DNA from: Candidatus Poribacteria bacterium
GTDB taxonomy: Bacteria > Poribacteria > WGA-4E > WGA-3G
DNA: 36,594 bases
Assembly (NCBI GenBank): GCA_003635305.1
Contig: PYJE01000183.1
Location: 1-36,594, forward strand
Direction: 5' to 3'
Shown: in pieces, positions 1 to 8,530 of the stretch
Numbering within the stretch: position 1 is the stretch's first letter
Layout of the letters: each line of letters starts with the position of its first letter
The notes under the pieces: generated by a model
The model's input: only the letters and a program-made list of their open reading frames with translations
Database searches by the model: none
What the model was told of the DNA's origin: nothing
Program-made: the position numbers and the translations under genes

Positions 1-403
1 GCAGCGTAAGTTCTCCGAGCTGCGTCACCGGTGACATCAACGTCGCTGTCCACTTCTCAACGTCGACGTGCCATTCCGCGCGGCCGCCTTCGGGCATCTC
101 GGAAGCGACATAACCCGGGTCAAGGACATTCGGCGCGATGACGGTGGCAGTCCTCCCAATCTTACGGTTCGGAAGAATCCTGTCAAAGTGAACGGCTAGC
201 GTATCCCCCGGCTCCGCCGATTCAATATAGAACGGACCCGTCTGTGGGTTGCCTCCGGGCGTAACTTGCGTGTCTGTGGCATCGTAGCCGGCGTTGTCCA
301 CCGTTGTCGTGAAGACGGTATCGCCGCTCTTAATCTGCAGCACCGGCTCGTGCGCGCCGAGCGTGGTGTGATAATGTGTCGGTTGAAAATGATGAATAGC
401 CAT
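1..403 (-). CDS. Acetamidase/formamidase family protein, N-terminal part (runs off window)
   Basis: Reading the minus strand from the ATG at 403 gives an open frame to the window edge (about 134 codons, C-terminus missing), so it is absent from the ORF track. The N-terminus MAIHHFQPTHYHTTLGAHEP, followed by VLQIKSGDTVFTTTVDNAGYD and a later FYIESAEPGDTLAVHF, matches the start of the FmdA/AmdA acetamidase/formamidase family, which hydrolyses formamide or short amides to ammonia and the acid. The start is well supported by GAGGAGG at 409-415, five bases before the ATG. Substrate cannot be told from this part. It is transcribed away from the protease gene at 579. Confidence 0.8.
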   Translation of the reverse strand, partial: MAIHHFQPTHYHTTLGAHEPVLQIKSGDTVFTTTVDNAGYDATDTQVTPGGNPQTGPFYIESAEPGDTLAVHFDRILPNRKIGRTATVIAPNVLDPGYVASEMPEGGRAEWHVDVEKWTATLMSPVTQLGELTL

Positions 404-490
404 TTTAACCTCCTCGCGAAAAAACTTGAAAAATTCTCTTTTTCGTGATAAACTCAATTAAAATCGGCTGGACGCAAAATCCACACGTGC

Positions 491-540
491 CGGTAGGCGC
501 GCTTTCAAACCGCGCCTACGGGAGGCGTTCTGCGTAAAGC
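491..540. repeat. Dispersed palindromic repeat, family A, with 3' tail
   Basis: GGTAGGCGCG and CGCGCCTAC flank a CTTTCAAAC centre, an almost perfect inverted repeat, followed by a GGAGGCGTTCTGCGTAAA tail that recurs after the copy at 34533. It lies in the intergenic gap between divergent genes. Confidence 0.85.
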
Positions 541-578
541 CTGTTAACAATGAAAAATAGGAACTTGAAAGGATACCA

Positions 579-1988
579 ATGAACTTCAAACAGAGACTGA
601 TTGCGCTGTGCGTGTGGTTTATCCCGATTGCCTACGCGCACGCAGCACACAACTGGACAGAGCAGATCGCCGCCTTTAAACCGATGGTGGTTAACGTTGA
701 AACCTCCTCCGAAGTCGTCTTTGAGACAGAGACGAAAGGCACTAGTTTCGCCACCGGCTTCGTCGTTGACGCGGAACGCGGCATCATCGCGACAAATCGG
801 CATGTGACAGGCAGCAGCCCCGCCTATGTCAAAATCAATTTTCACGATGGCAGTTTCACCGAGGCGCGCATCCTCCACTACGATGCCACGCACGACTTCG
901 GGTTCTATCAAATCAATCCTGCCGAAGTTGACTTTGAACTCCAAGCCGTCAAACTTGGTGCTTGGGACAAACTCGCCCTCGGCGATGAACTTCTGCTCAT
1001 CGGCAATAACGATAAGGAGGAGTATTCCATTAAATTCGGCACGGTAGCCAACCTCAACGTCAACAAAGGCGATAGGCATTCCAGCTATATCCACACGACG
1101 TTCGACCGGACGGGCGGTTCCAGCGGCAGTCCGGTGTGGAATACGTCAGGAGAGGTAATCGCCATTCACGCGCGCGGCACGGATACCTCCAGTTTTGAAT
1201 TGCCGGTTGATTATCTCATTGATGCGCTGGAGTTCATTCGCAATGAGAAGCAGATTCAACGCGGCGAGATTGGCGTAGACCTGGAGCTTATCTCCATCGG
1301 CGAGGCGATTAAACACTTTAATTTTCCAGCGGCACTACGGAAGGAAATCGGCCCCTCCAAAGCCGGCACACCGAAGGTGATTCAGATTGAATCGATGGTC
1401 CCGCGGACAACGGGCGAGACGATGCTCCGCGCTTCTGACATTATCTATCGCATTAACGAGCAACTTATCAAGGATGCTCTCTACACGTTTGACGCTGTGC
1501 TGAATCAGCACGTTGGCAAAACGGTCAACTTGGACATCTATCGGAACGGCGAGAACCTCCGCCTTGACGTTCCTGTCGAAGACTTGGAGTTAAAAAAGGT
1601 TCGCCGATTCGTCAGGTTCGGCGGTGCGGTTTTCCATGATATTACCCCGCAACTGCGGCGGATGCTCTACCTAGAGGCAGACGGTGTCTATTTGCCGCAC
1701 GCTGTCGCCGGCAGTAGTTTCTCCCGCGTTGGCTTGCAGGAACGGAACGGTAACTCTAAAGTCGTCATTCTGAATATCAACGGCAAGCAGATTCGCAATT
1801 TAGACGACTTTATCGCGGCGTGCCAAACGATTTCCGATGGGCAGCACACCTACGTTGTCGTCCGCGATTTCAACCTGTTCGACAGTTCTCCAACGCCGAA
1901 GAGTTTGACGGTTAACCTCAAATTCGGTCCGCTGCAACAGTTTGAGTGGCATGCGGCCGCGTTGGATTGGGTGAACGTGCCGGAATAA
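579..1988 (+). CDS. HtrA/DegP-like trypsin-type serine protease with PDZ-like domains
   Basis: A 469-residue predicted periplasmic protease. Residues 1-23 form a signal peptide (hydrophobic core, cleavage probably after AHA). The trypsin-like domain covers about 35-215, with the triad visible as His75 (ATNRHVTG), Asp106 (THDFGFY) and Ser182 (GGSSGSPVW). Two PDZ-like segments follow, about 230-320 and 335-460; the first has VIQIESMVPRTTGE and RASDIIYRIN, the second is weaker. Such proteins degrade or refold damaged envelope proteins. AAAGGAT precedes the ATG by a normal distance. It appears monocistronic, converging with the outer-membrane protein gene, which ends immediately after it. Confident on family, not on client proteins. 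Confidence 0.85.
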   Translation: MNFKQRLIALCVWFIPIAYAHAAHNWTEQIAAFKPMVVNVETSSEVVFETETKGTSFATGFVVDAERGIIATNRHVTGSSPAYVKINFHDGSFTEARILHYDATHDFGFYQINPAEVDFELQAVKLGAWDKLALGDELLLIGNNDKEEYSIKFGTVANLNVNKGDRHSSYIHTTFDRTGGSSGSPVWNTSGEVIAIHARGTDTSSFELPVDYLIDALEFIRNEKQIQRGEIGVDLELISIGEAIKHFNFPAALRKEIGPSKAGTPKVIQIESMVPRTTGETMLRASDIIYRINEQLIKDALYTFDAVLNQHVGKTVNLDIYRNGENLRLDVPVEDLELKKVRRFVRFGGAVFHDITPQLRRMLYLEADGVYLPHAVAGSSFSRVGLQERNGNSKVVILNINGKQIRNLDDFIAACQTISDGQHTYVVVRDFNLFDSSPTPKSLTVNLKFGPLQQFEWHAAALDWVNVPE

Positions 1989-2840
1989 CTAAAACCGCAG
2001 TTCCGCGGAGACGAAATCCGATACGAAACGCTTCTCGAAAATTCGGGCATAGTCAATGCGGATGCCTTTCCAAGCGATACCTATCCCGGCAGTGACATCG
2101 CCGTTTGAACTGCCGAGGCGAATGGGCAAATAGGGGAACGGATGCCATGCCGCACCGAGGTAAAGTTCCGGCGTTTCTCCCTCGGTGGAGAGCGCGACAT
2201 CCATTGAAAGTTCAAAACGTGCGGGGTGAAAAACCCCGACTTCCGACAGTGTATCGTCAGCGTAGCGGTACGCTGCGCCGAGTGTTATCCAGTGAAGGCC
2301 ATATCCCTCAAGGTTCTGCAAGAGACATCCGAGTTTGAAGTCTGCGCGCGGTTTCACTAGCACGCCGATGTCATAAGCCGTCTCGTAGCCGAAAAACTGA
2401 TACACGTCCGATGGATGCCGCCGCTTGAATTTGAGGCTCGCGCCGATAGCGGTGTAAGAACCGAGTTGACACGCAACGCCGTAGTAGTTAAAATCAGGAA
2501 CACCGCTGTCAACACCGAGGGCGATTTTGTTGCCCCAGAAGAGGCCATAGCCTCGGTAACTGTAGCCGATGCCCTTCGGATCGAAGCGGTAATCGCGCCT
2601 GTCATGGAATTTATTGACACCGAAGAGTTTCACGCCTTGCCACTGAATGAGCCCGGCGGGGTTCCAAAACCCGGCGGTGGCATCGTCTGCAACGGCGGTG
2701 AAGGCGTTGCCTCTTCCCAATGCCCGCGCGCCGACGTAGAGGGGGCGCGCCGATTCAAACGGCAATTTCTCTGCACCGTGCGCGGGAACTATCAGCCATA
2801 AGAGGCACACTGCCACCGTAAAAAGAGACGCGGTTTTCAT
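1989..2840 (-). CDS. Predicted outer-membrane beta-barrel protein (PorV/TraF/UPF0164-like)
   Basis: The ORF-track frame starts at 3008, but the likely start is the ATG at 2840 (283 aa), where a signal peptide begins (MKTASLFTVAVCLLWLIVPA, cleavage near AHGA) and AGGAA lies upstream. The mature N-terminus ARPLYVGARALGRGNAF, then TAVADDATAGFWNPAGL, is the hallmark of PorV/TraF/FadL-like barrel proteins of unknown transport role. The rest is rich in alternating Gly/aromatic strands and ends in an aromatic residue (AELRF), as outer-membrane barrels do for BAM recognition. It shares its upstream region with the divergent rsmI. No substrate can be inferred. Confidence 0.7.
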   Translation of the reverse strand: MKTASLFTVAVCLLWLIVPAHGAEKLPFESARPLYVGARALGRGNAFTAVADDATAGFWNPAGLIQWQGVKLFGVNKFHDRRDYRFDPKGIGYSYRGYGLFWGNKIALGVDSGVPDFNYYGVACQLGSYTAIGASLKFKRRHPSDVYQFFGYETAYDIGVLVKPRADFKLGCLLQNLEGYGLHWITLGAAYRYADDTLSEVGVFHPARFELSMDVALSTEGETPELYLGAAWHPFPYLPIRLGSSNGDVTAGIGIAWKGIRIDYARIFEKRFVSDFVSAELRF

Positions 2841-2992
2841 ATTTTTGTCGTTCCTAGCGGTTGTTCGGCTGCTTCGTTTTAGAGACATCTGTCTTATCAA
2901 GTAGTCTTGACGTTGCCAAGGCGTGCAATTCTGGACTTGGTATGCTTGTTGGCTCCCCTTTCTTTTTAATGGATAAACGATTTTAGCACAAA

Positions 2993-3685
2993 ATGCACGA
3001 TAATTCAATTGGGACGCTTTATCTCGTCAGCACACCGCTCGGGAATTTAGAGGACATCACGCTGCGCGCCCTGCGTATCCTCAAGGAAGTTAACCTCATC
3101 GCCGCGGAGGATACGCGCAAGACACGCCGTTTGCTCACGCATTACGAGATTCAGACACCGATAACCAGTTATTTTGAAGGGAACCAGCAGACGAAGCGCG
3201 ATAAACTGTTGGCACGCTTGAAAGATGGCGAAACAATCGCGCTCGTTTCGGATGCGGGCACGCCGACTATTTCCGACCCGGGTTACCCACTCTTGCAAGG
3301 GTGCATCGCCGAAGGTATTCCCATCGTGCCGATTCCGGGTGCATCGGCGGTGATTACCGCGGCGGCGGTTTCCGGCTTGCCGTTACATAACTTTGCCTTT
3401 GAAGGCTTCCTCTCGCCAAAAGCGGGAAAACGGAAACGGCAATTAACTGAACTCAAAACCGAAAAAAGAACGTTAGTCCTGTTTGAATCACCGCATCGAC
3501 TTGTCCGTTTTCTGGAAGATCTTTTGGAAGTGATGGGTGAACGGGACATCGTCATCGCACGCGAATTGACGAAGCGGTTCGAGGAGATTAGCCGCGGCTG
3601 CGTCAGTGAAATGCTAGGAAAATTCCAGAACACCGCGCCTCGCGGCGAATTTACCATCGTGATTGCTCCAGAACGGAGGAGATAG
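2993..3685 (+). CDS. rsmI: 16S rRNA (cytidine1402-2'-O)-methyltransferase
   Basis: RsmI uses S-adenosylmethionine to 2'-O-methylate C1402 in the decoding centre of 16S rRNA. The 230-residue protein has the tetrapyrrole-methylase fold signatures in order: LYLVSTPLGNLEDIT (9-23), AAEDTRKTRRLLTHY (37-51), LVSDAGTPTISDPGYPL (84-100), PIPGASAVITAAAVSGLP, and FESPHR near 165. It is shorter than the roughly 280-residue E. coli protein, lacking most of the C-terminal extension. No Shine-Dalgarno site is visible before the ATG at 2993 (an AGCACAAA context), so the start rests on alignment. The stop is followed by a family A repeat and the dehydrogenase gene. Confidence 0.92.
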   Translation: MHDNSIGTLYLVSTPLGNLEDITLRALRILKEVNLIAAEDTRKTRRLLTHYEIQTPITSYFEGNQQTKRDKLLARLKDGETIALVSDAGTPTISDPGYPLLQGCIAEGIPIVPIPGASAVITAAAVSGLPLHNFAFEGFLSPKAGKRKRQLTELKTEKRTLVLFESPHRLVRFLEDLLEVMGERDIVIARELTKRFEEISRGCVSEMLGKFQNTAPRGEFTIVIAPERRR

Positions 3686-3713
3686 GTGGACTTACGAAGT
3701 CCGGCAGCCTCAT

Positions 3714-3740
3714 CGGTAGGCGCGGTTTTCAACCGCGCTG
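3714..3740. repeat. Dispersed palindromic repeat, family A
   Basis: CGGTAGGCGCGG then TTTTCAACCGCG; the right arm is degenerate. It lies between rsmI and the next start and is the reason the ORF track extends the dehydrogenase frame upstream. Confidence 0.75.
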
Positions 3741-3772
3741 GCAGCCGAGTAGAAGCAAATAGGAAACGAAAC

Positions 3773-4717
3773 ATGAATCTTGACGAAATTTTACACATAG
3801 CGGTTATCGGTGCCGGGCTCATGGGGCACGGCATCGCGCAGGAATTCGCAACCGCTGGCTATACCGTGCATCTGCACGACATAACCGACGAAAAACTTGC
3901 GACAGCGCGGGCGCAAATTGAGAAAAATTTGCACCTGCTCGCCGAAAATGGGATTATCACAGCGGAGAAAATCGCGCCAACGCTGCAGCGCATTCAGACT
4001 ACCACCGACTTAGCGGTGGTAACCGAAAACGCCGATTTTGTCGTAGAGGCGGTTACCGAGAATTTGCCGTTAAAACAGCAGATTTTCGCGGAACTGGACG
4101 CAATGTGCCAGCCGCACACAATTTTGGCGAGCAACACGACAGCCCTCATGCCGAGTCAAATCGGCGCGCAGGCGAAACGGCAAGATAAGATTCTTAACAC
4201 GCACTATTTTAATCCGCCGTATCTGATTCCGTTAGTGGAACTGATTCGGAGTCCCAAAACGTCCGATGAGACGGTTTCGGTGACAGCTGCACTCTTGTCG
4301 CGCGTGGGCAAAACGCCAGCGATTTTGGAGAGAGAATCTCTCGGTTTCGTCGGGCCTCGTTTGCAAGCCGCCTTAATTCGGGAGGCGATTTTCATCGTGG
4401 AGCAAGGCATTGCGAGCGCGGAAACCGTAGATATTGTCGTGCGGAATAGCTTCGGGAGGCGGCTGAGCGTCGCCGGTCCGTTTGAAGTCTTTGAGCTCGC
4501 CGGCTGGGATCTGGTGCTTGCCGCTTTTGAAGAACTCTATCGTGAGTTGAACAGTTCCACCGAAATCAATCCACTGCTCCGAGAGATGGTGGAGGCAGGC
4601 AAACTCGGTGTGAAATCCCAAGAAGGTTTCTACCAATGGGACGATGAAAACCTGCGAGCCCTGCGCGACAGGATGAACCGTGCGCTGATCCAACAGGCAA
4701 AAGCCGATTCAATTTAA
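3773..4717 (+). CDS. 3-hydroxyacyl-CoA dehydrogenase, NAD-dependent (3-hydroxybutyryl-CoA type)
   Basis: I place the start at ATG 3773 (314 aa), with AGGAAA just upstream; the track's 3686 start would translate repeat sequence. The enzyme oxidises L-3-hydroxyacyl-CoA to 3-ketoacyl-CoA with NAD. Visible features: Rossmann fingerprint AVIGAGLMGHGIAQE near the N-terminus, then ASNTTALMPSQIG, the catalytic-His block NTHYFNPPYLIPLVELI, and the C-terminal helical domain with GFVGPRLQAALIREA and a closing GVKSQEGFYQW. The last block is typical of single-domain dehydrogenases of this length. Related families (L-gulonate 3-dehydrogenase, carnitine dehydrogenase) share these motifs, so the exact substrate is open. 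Confidence 0.85.
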   Translation: MNLDEILHIAVIGAGLMGHGIAQEFATAGYTVHLHDITDEKLATARAQIEKNLHLLAENGIITAEKIAPTLQRIQTTTDLAVVTENADFVVEAVTENLPLKQQIFAELDAMCQPHTILASNTTALMPSQIGAQAKRQDKILNTHYFNPPYLIPLVELIRSPKTSDETVSVTAALLSRVGKTPAILERESLGFVGPRLQAALIREAIFIVEQGIASAETVDIVVRNSFGRRLSVAGPFEVFELAGWDLVLAAFEELYRELNSSTEINPLLREMVEAGKLGVKSQEGFYQWDDENLRALRDRMNRALIQQAKADSI

Positions 4718-4809
4718 CTTGGAACTTTTCTACATCGCGGGTGTGGAATGTTGTTAGCTACGATTTTGGGCAATGTTTACCCGTTCGCGGTAACATGGGG
4801 GATTCTCAA

Positions 4810-6204
4810 ATGGCTGACCCGAGAGAGGTATTTGACGATGCATTGTCCCATCTGGATTTCCTACAATCCGATGATTTTGAGGGGCAGTATTTCGACCGGA
4901 AAGAAGTCCGAGTTGAGACTCGGAACCAGATTAACACGTTAAAAGAGAGTATTCGGCGATGCATCTCTGCGTTCGCGAATAGCAACCGGGCAGGCGGCCT
5001 TTTGGTGCTCGGCATCGCCGACGATGGCACGCTTACCGGCACGCAGCACGTTGACGAACAAACGATGAACGGGCTCCTGCAGGCGTTGCATGATTTGGAC
5101 AATCATGCAACGGAGATGCAGGTTGTGGATGCGCCGGTTTTGGAGGGGAAGCGATTACATCTCTTCTACACGCATTGGACACAAGATGCCATCTGCGAAA
5201 CGCGCGCAGATTTCCCGCGCGCGTGGAGCCGGGTGGGAGCGCAGAGTCTCCCGCTGCGGCCGTTTTTACGCAATAGGCTACAACGGGATAAAGGGTTAAT
5301 TGATTTTGAAATGTTCTACTGCTGTCCCTACCGTGCGGAAGACTTGGATAAAGACGTGGTTGAGGAGTTTAAGGCCGCTTTCCTCGCCGAGAAAGCCGCA
5401 CAGTTTGATTATAGCACAGAGGAATTTCTCCTGAATATCGGAGCCATCATGACACATGAGGGCGGCTACGCGTTTACGAACGCGGGCTACCTCTTTTTCG
5501 CCGACTATCCGCGGCGGCGGCTACCGAGTGCATTCGTTAGAGTGCTGCGTTTTGAAGTTCCTGTCGAAGAGTGGCAAAACCGAGGGGCGACAACCTACGA
5601 TAAAGACTTTGATGGGCCTCTACCCACCCTCATTCGGAAACTGCGGACGTTTTTCAGAGATTCAGCCCTTTTCCGGACTATCATCAGGCGGAGTGATAAT
5701 GGGGGATTTATCGAAGACCCGGAATATCCGCTATTCGTGCTAGATGAGGCAGTTGTCAATGCCGCTATTCACAGAGACTATGGGGCCACCACCCCAATCC
5801 ACTATATTGCCTATAAAGATGGCTTGGTGGTGAAAAATCCTGGGAGCATTCCTCAGGATGTCCCACGGCGTTTCAGTCTTGCAGACACCCAACTCCCCTC
5901 TGTCTTGCGTAATTCGAGAATTGTTGCATGGATGCGCCTGATGAAGGATGAACGAGGGGAACCCCTAGTACGGGCCTTGAGTGAAGGCACGCGGAAAATG
6001 CGGGAAGAAATGGAGAAACTCGGCCTCCCGCCGCCTGTCTATGAAACGGATGCGGATACCACCTTAACACTCTATAACCAGTTTGAGGAACGCCTAGTTC
6101 CTCACGCGTATATTAATGCTGCGCGAGGCAAACCGCCGCAACGTCGGGGACAACTGACGAATGCCATGCGACTTATTGGGGAACGCATGGCAAGAATGGA
6201 TTAA
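4810..6204 (+). CDS. AlbA_2 (Schlafen-like) plus RecG C-terminal-like HATPase_c_4 domain protein
   Basis: The N-terminal half has the AlbA_2 pattern: a charged start (FDRKEVRVE), then IRRCISAFANSNRAGGLLVLG and IADDGTLTG. The C-terminal half resembles the ATPase-like domain attached to RecG-C-type regulators: DEAVVNAAIHRDYG, IHYIAYKDGLVVKNPGSIP. Proteins of this layout are usually annotated as putative transcriptional regulators or ATP-binding proteins; function is unproven. Of the possible starts (GTG 4741, ATG 4795, ATG 4810) I prefer 4810 (464 aa) because GGGGGAT lies seven bases before it. It is downstream of the dehydrogenase on the same strand but with no clear link to it. Confidence 0.7.
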   Translation: MADPREVFDDALSHLDFLQSDDFEGQYFDRKEVRVETRNQINTLKESIRRCISAFANSNRAGGLLVLGIADDGTLTGTQHVDEQTMNGLLQALHDLDNHATEMQVVDAPVLEGKRLHLFYTHWTQDAICETRADFPRAWSRVGAQSLPLRPFLRNRLQRDKGLIDFEMFYCCPYRAEDLDKDVVEEFKAAFLAEKAAQFDYSTEEFLLNIGAIMTHEGGYAFTNAGYLFFADYPRRRLPSAFVRVLRFEVPVEEWQNRGATTYDKDFDGPLPTLIRKLRTFFRDSALFRTIIRRSDNGGFIEDPEYPLFVLDEAVVNAAIHRDYGATTPIHYIAYKDGLVVKNPGSIPQDVPRRFSLADTQLPSVLRNSRIVAWMRLMKDERGEPLVRALSEGTRKMREEMEKLGLPPPVYETDADTTLTLYNQFEERLVPHAYINAARGKPPQRRGQLTNAMRLIGERMARMD

Positions 6205-6273
6205 CGAAGCCTGTGCCAAACGAAATCGATAGCGCGCGGTTGTCGTGTTCGGTAACGCGCGCCCTGATAAAGC

Positions 6274-6972
6274 ATGTTAAAAAAACTGCGCGAAAGTCCC
6301 AACTTTTTACGTAACCTTTTGATACTTCTCGCGGTGGCCGCCGTGCTGTTCTGGCTTGCTTTCAACCACAGAACCTTCTGGGGGTATCTGATACGGATGA
6401 GGGCCGCTTTTCAGAGCATGGAGACAGCGCGCGCGTATATTGAAAGTTTTGGTGCCTGGGGGCCTGCCATATCGGCGATGCTGATGGTTTTCCAGAGCGT
6501 CATCGCACCGCTACCGGCGTTCGTCATTACGTTCGCGAACGGCGCAATATTCGGCTTTTGGGGAGGCACACTTTTGTCGTGGAGCAGCTCCATGCTCGGT
6601 GCCGCTATCGCCTTCTATATTTCCCGCATTCTCGGGCCCAGCCGCGTCGAAAGGATGCTCGGACAACGCGCCGCTGAGAAGGCAGACCGGTTTTTTGAAA
6701 AATACGGCACCTATGCCATTCTCATTGCGCGTTTAGTCCCAGTCATCTCGTTCGATGCGGTTAGTTACGCAGCGGGATTGACGCGCATCAGGTTCATCGG
6801 ATTTTGGATAGCCACCGGGATTGGGCAGTTGCCAGCAACCCTCGTCTATTCTTATCTCGGCGAAAAGGCATCGGTGCATGTCAATTTGATGATGTGGGGT
6901 ATCGCGCTTGTAGTTGCAATTTCAATTGTCCTCTGGCTGATGAAAGCGCGAAAATCGGAAACGAATGGATAG
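6274..6972 (+). CDS. TVP38/TMEM64 family membrane protein (SNARE-associated/DedA-like)
   Basis: A 232-residue integral membrane protein with a first helix at about 14-29 and the VTT/DedA core at about 60-200. Signatures are the re-entrant stretch PLPAFVITFANGAIFGFWGG, the YISRILGPSRVERMLG region, FFEKYGTYAILIARLVP, and the following SFDAVSYAAGLTRI. Family members are linked to lipid scrambling or envelope homeostasis; the substrate here is unknown. No good Shine-Dalgarno site is visible before 6274, and the start is set by the first hydrophobic helix. Confidence 0.8.
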   Translation: MLKKLRESPNFLRNLLILLAVAAVLFWLAFNHRTFWGYLIRMRAAFQSMETARAYIESFGAWGPAISAMLMVFQSVIAPLPAFVITFANGAIFGFWGGTLLSWSSSMLGAAIAFYISRILGPSRVERMLGQRAAEKADRFFEKYGTYAILIARLVPVISFDAVSYAAGLTRIRFIGFWIATGIGQLPATLVYSYLGEKASVHVNLMMWGIALVVAISIVLWLMKARKSETNG

Positions 6973-6987
6973 CGTGCTGAAACCTCC

Positions 6988-7014
6988 CGGTAGACACGGT
7001 TTCAAACCGCGCGC
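6988..7014. repeat. Dispersed palindromic repeat, family A (degenerate)
   Basis: CGGTAGACACGG, TTTCAAA and CCGCGCGC: the centre is intact, the left arm carries two changes and the right arm has lost CTAC. It is intergenic. Confidence 0.65.
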
Positions 7015-7041
7015 ATTGGATGAAATAAAGGAGAATTCAAC

Positions 7042-8016
7042 ATGATTCGGATAGGTGTCATCGGTGTTGGGGGGATGGGCAGCTCACATTGCAACTCACT
7101 CCCGAACGTTGAGAATTGTGAATTTGTCGGTGTCGCTGACTTACGGTTGGAAGCGGCGCAAGCCATCGCGGAGAAATACGAGATTCGCGCGTTCCGCGAC
7201 TATCAGGAATTGCTAGAGATTGTCGACGGTGTCGTCGTTGCAACGCCGCCTGTAGCGCATACAGAAGTAGTCATCGCCGCGGCGCGGGCGGGTGTGCATG
7301 CGTTCTGCGAGAAACCGCTCTCCTTGACGCTCGCCGAAGCCGACGCGATGATTGACGCGGCAGACGCGGCAGGCACGCATCTGATGGTGGGACAAGTGCT
7401 ACGCTTCTATCCTGTCCACGTCCTCGGCAAACACCTCATCGATGCAGGCGAAATCGGCGACATCGTCTATATTGAGACAGATTACACGGGGCCTTACAAT
7501 GCGCCGCGCACTCGGCCCGCTAGTTGGTATGGCACCGTCGGCGGCTTGCTAGAGAACGGCATCCACAAGTCAGATTTGATTAACTGGTTCGGCGGCACTG
7601 CGCTCACCGTCGCAGCGGAGGTAGGCAGCTTCTCCGGGCATGACGATTGGGAGGACTACACCGTCTCTCTCATCCGTTACGATTCGGGTGCGGTGGGGAT
7701 TCTGCGATGGGGTGGCTTCCTCGGCGCGCGCGGCACGAACGAGACTATTATTGACGGTTCAAAGGGCTCTCTCCGTTTAGATATGCGGGAAGATATCGCC
7801 TATCTCAAGAAACTAGGAAACTCCGGCTGGGAGAAAATCGTTCCAGCCCGTTCCGGTCCGCGCGGTGTCGTTGGCGAGTTGACGCATTTTGTCGACTGCA
7901 TCCGCGATGACAAACCACCGCTCATCGATGGCAGAGGCGGCAGGCACGCGGTTGAGGTAGTATTAGCAACCTATCAATCGGCGCGGGAAAAAACGAAGGT
8001 TGCGCTGCCGATGTAG
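7042..8016 (+). CDS. Gfo/Idh/MocA family NAD(P)-dependent oxidoreductase
   Basis: A 324-residue sugar or inositol dehydrogenase-type protein. The N-terminal Rossmann domain starts MIRIGVIGVGGMGSSH and carries DGVVVATPPVAHTEV and the catalytic-Lys motif FCEKPLSLTLAEA. The C-terminal alpha/beta domain has GDIVYIETDYTGPY, GGLLENGIHKSDLINWF (the His used in proton relay in the family) and a closing helix. AAGGAGA precedes the ATG. No transporter or isomerase gene is adjacent on this strand, though a TIM-barrel isomerase lies convergently at 8531. Substrate is unknown. Confidence 0.88.
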   Translation: MIRIGVIGVGGMGSSHCNSLPNVENCEFVGVADLRLEAAQAIAEKYEIRAFRDYQELLEIVDGVVVATPPVAHTEVVIAAARAGVHAFCEKPLSLTLAEADAMIDAADAAGTHLMVGQVLRFYPVHVLGKHLIDAGEIGDIVYIETDYTGPYNAPRTRPASWYGTVGGLLENGIHKSDLINWFGGTALTVAAEVGSFSGHDDWEDYTVSLIRYDSGAVGILRWGGFLGARGTNETIIDGSKGSLRLDMREDIAYLKKLGNSGWEKIVPARSGPRGVVGELTHFVDCIRDDKPPLIDGRGGRHAVEVVLATYQSAREKTKVALPM

Positions 8017-8167
8017 TGCGCTTCATGCCAGCCATCCGCTCATGTTCTTCTTGGCACTTAACATCGTCCTGCTCTCCAGATTCGGACTGTTTCTCAAGCA
8101 TGCCAAAAACAACTGAGCCGCGCATCGCTAGTCCGTGCGGGTATAGCAGTCGTTGCGTTGATTCTCA

Positions 8168-8527
8168 TTAAAACGTAATCGTTCTGTTTGCATAATACCC
8201 CAGAAACGCCATATCCCGCAATCCTCGGAAAAGTAGGCGGCGCGCGCCGAAACGGCTCGCCGCCCACGTTTCAATATAGCGCGCCGCATCGAGAGAAGAG
8301 AGACGCGTGAAACGGCACGGCTTTAAAATAAAAAGAAGCGGACTCCACTCAAACAGAAACAGGCCGCAACGGAGCTGCACCTGCAACGCCTTCGGCAGCT
8401 GCAAGACGAACGCGTCAATTGCTTCAAGCGGTTCATCTAACGTCGCGTCGCGTGCAACACCTACCATCTCCGCGCACACGGATTTTAAAATGCGGCGTTC
8501 AGTTCGGCTAAAAAAGTAGGTTTTCAT
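8168..8527 (-). CDS. Small hypothetical protein, possibly gluconate 2-dehydrogenase subunit 3-like
   Basis: This 119-residue protein starts three bases after the stop codon of the isomerase gene upstream, so the two are probably co-translated; no separate Shine-Dalgarno site is visible. The N-terminus FSRTERRILKSVCAEMVG, then a helical middle (LEAIDAFVLQLPKALQVQLR) and the C-terminal RFTRLSSLDAARYIETWAAS and LRDMAFLGYYAN resemble the small helical subunit found next to GMC-type or gluconate/alcohol dehydrogenases. No flavoprotein partner lies next to it here, so this match is tentative. Confidence 0.55.
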   Translation of the reverse strand: MKTYFFSRTERRILKSVCAEMVGVARDATLDEPLEAIDAFVLQLPKALQVQLRCGLFLFEWSPLLFILKPCRFTRLSSLDAARYIETWAASRFGARRLLFRGLRDMAFLGYYANRTITF

Positions 8528-8530
8528 GCG

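Noticed and set aside
516-1094. 192-codon minus-strand ORF
   Set aside because: Antisense to the HtrA-like protease, whose catalytic triad is intact in the plus frame.
2415-2801. 128-codon plus-strand ORF
   Set aside because: Antisense to the outer-membrane barrel gene; no ribosome site or recognisable motif.
6205-6273. GCGCGCGG...CGCGCGC palindrome upstream of the TVP38 gene
   Set aside because: The arms match only as simple GC alternation and lack the TTTCAAA centre and CGGTAGG edge of family A.
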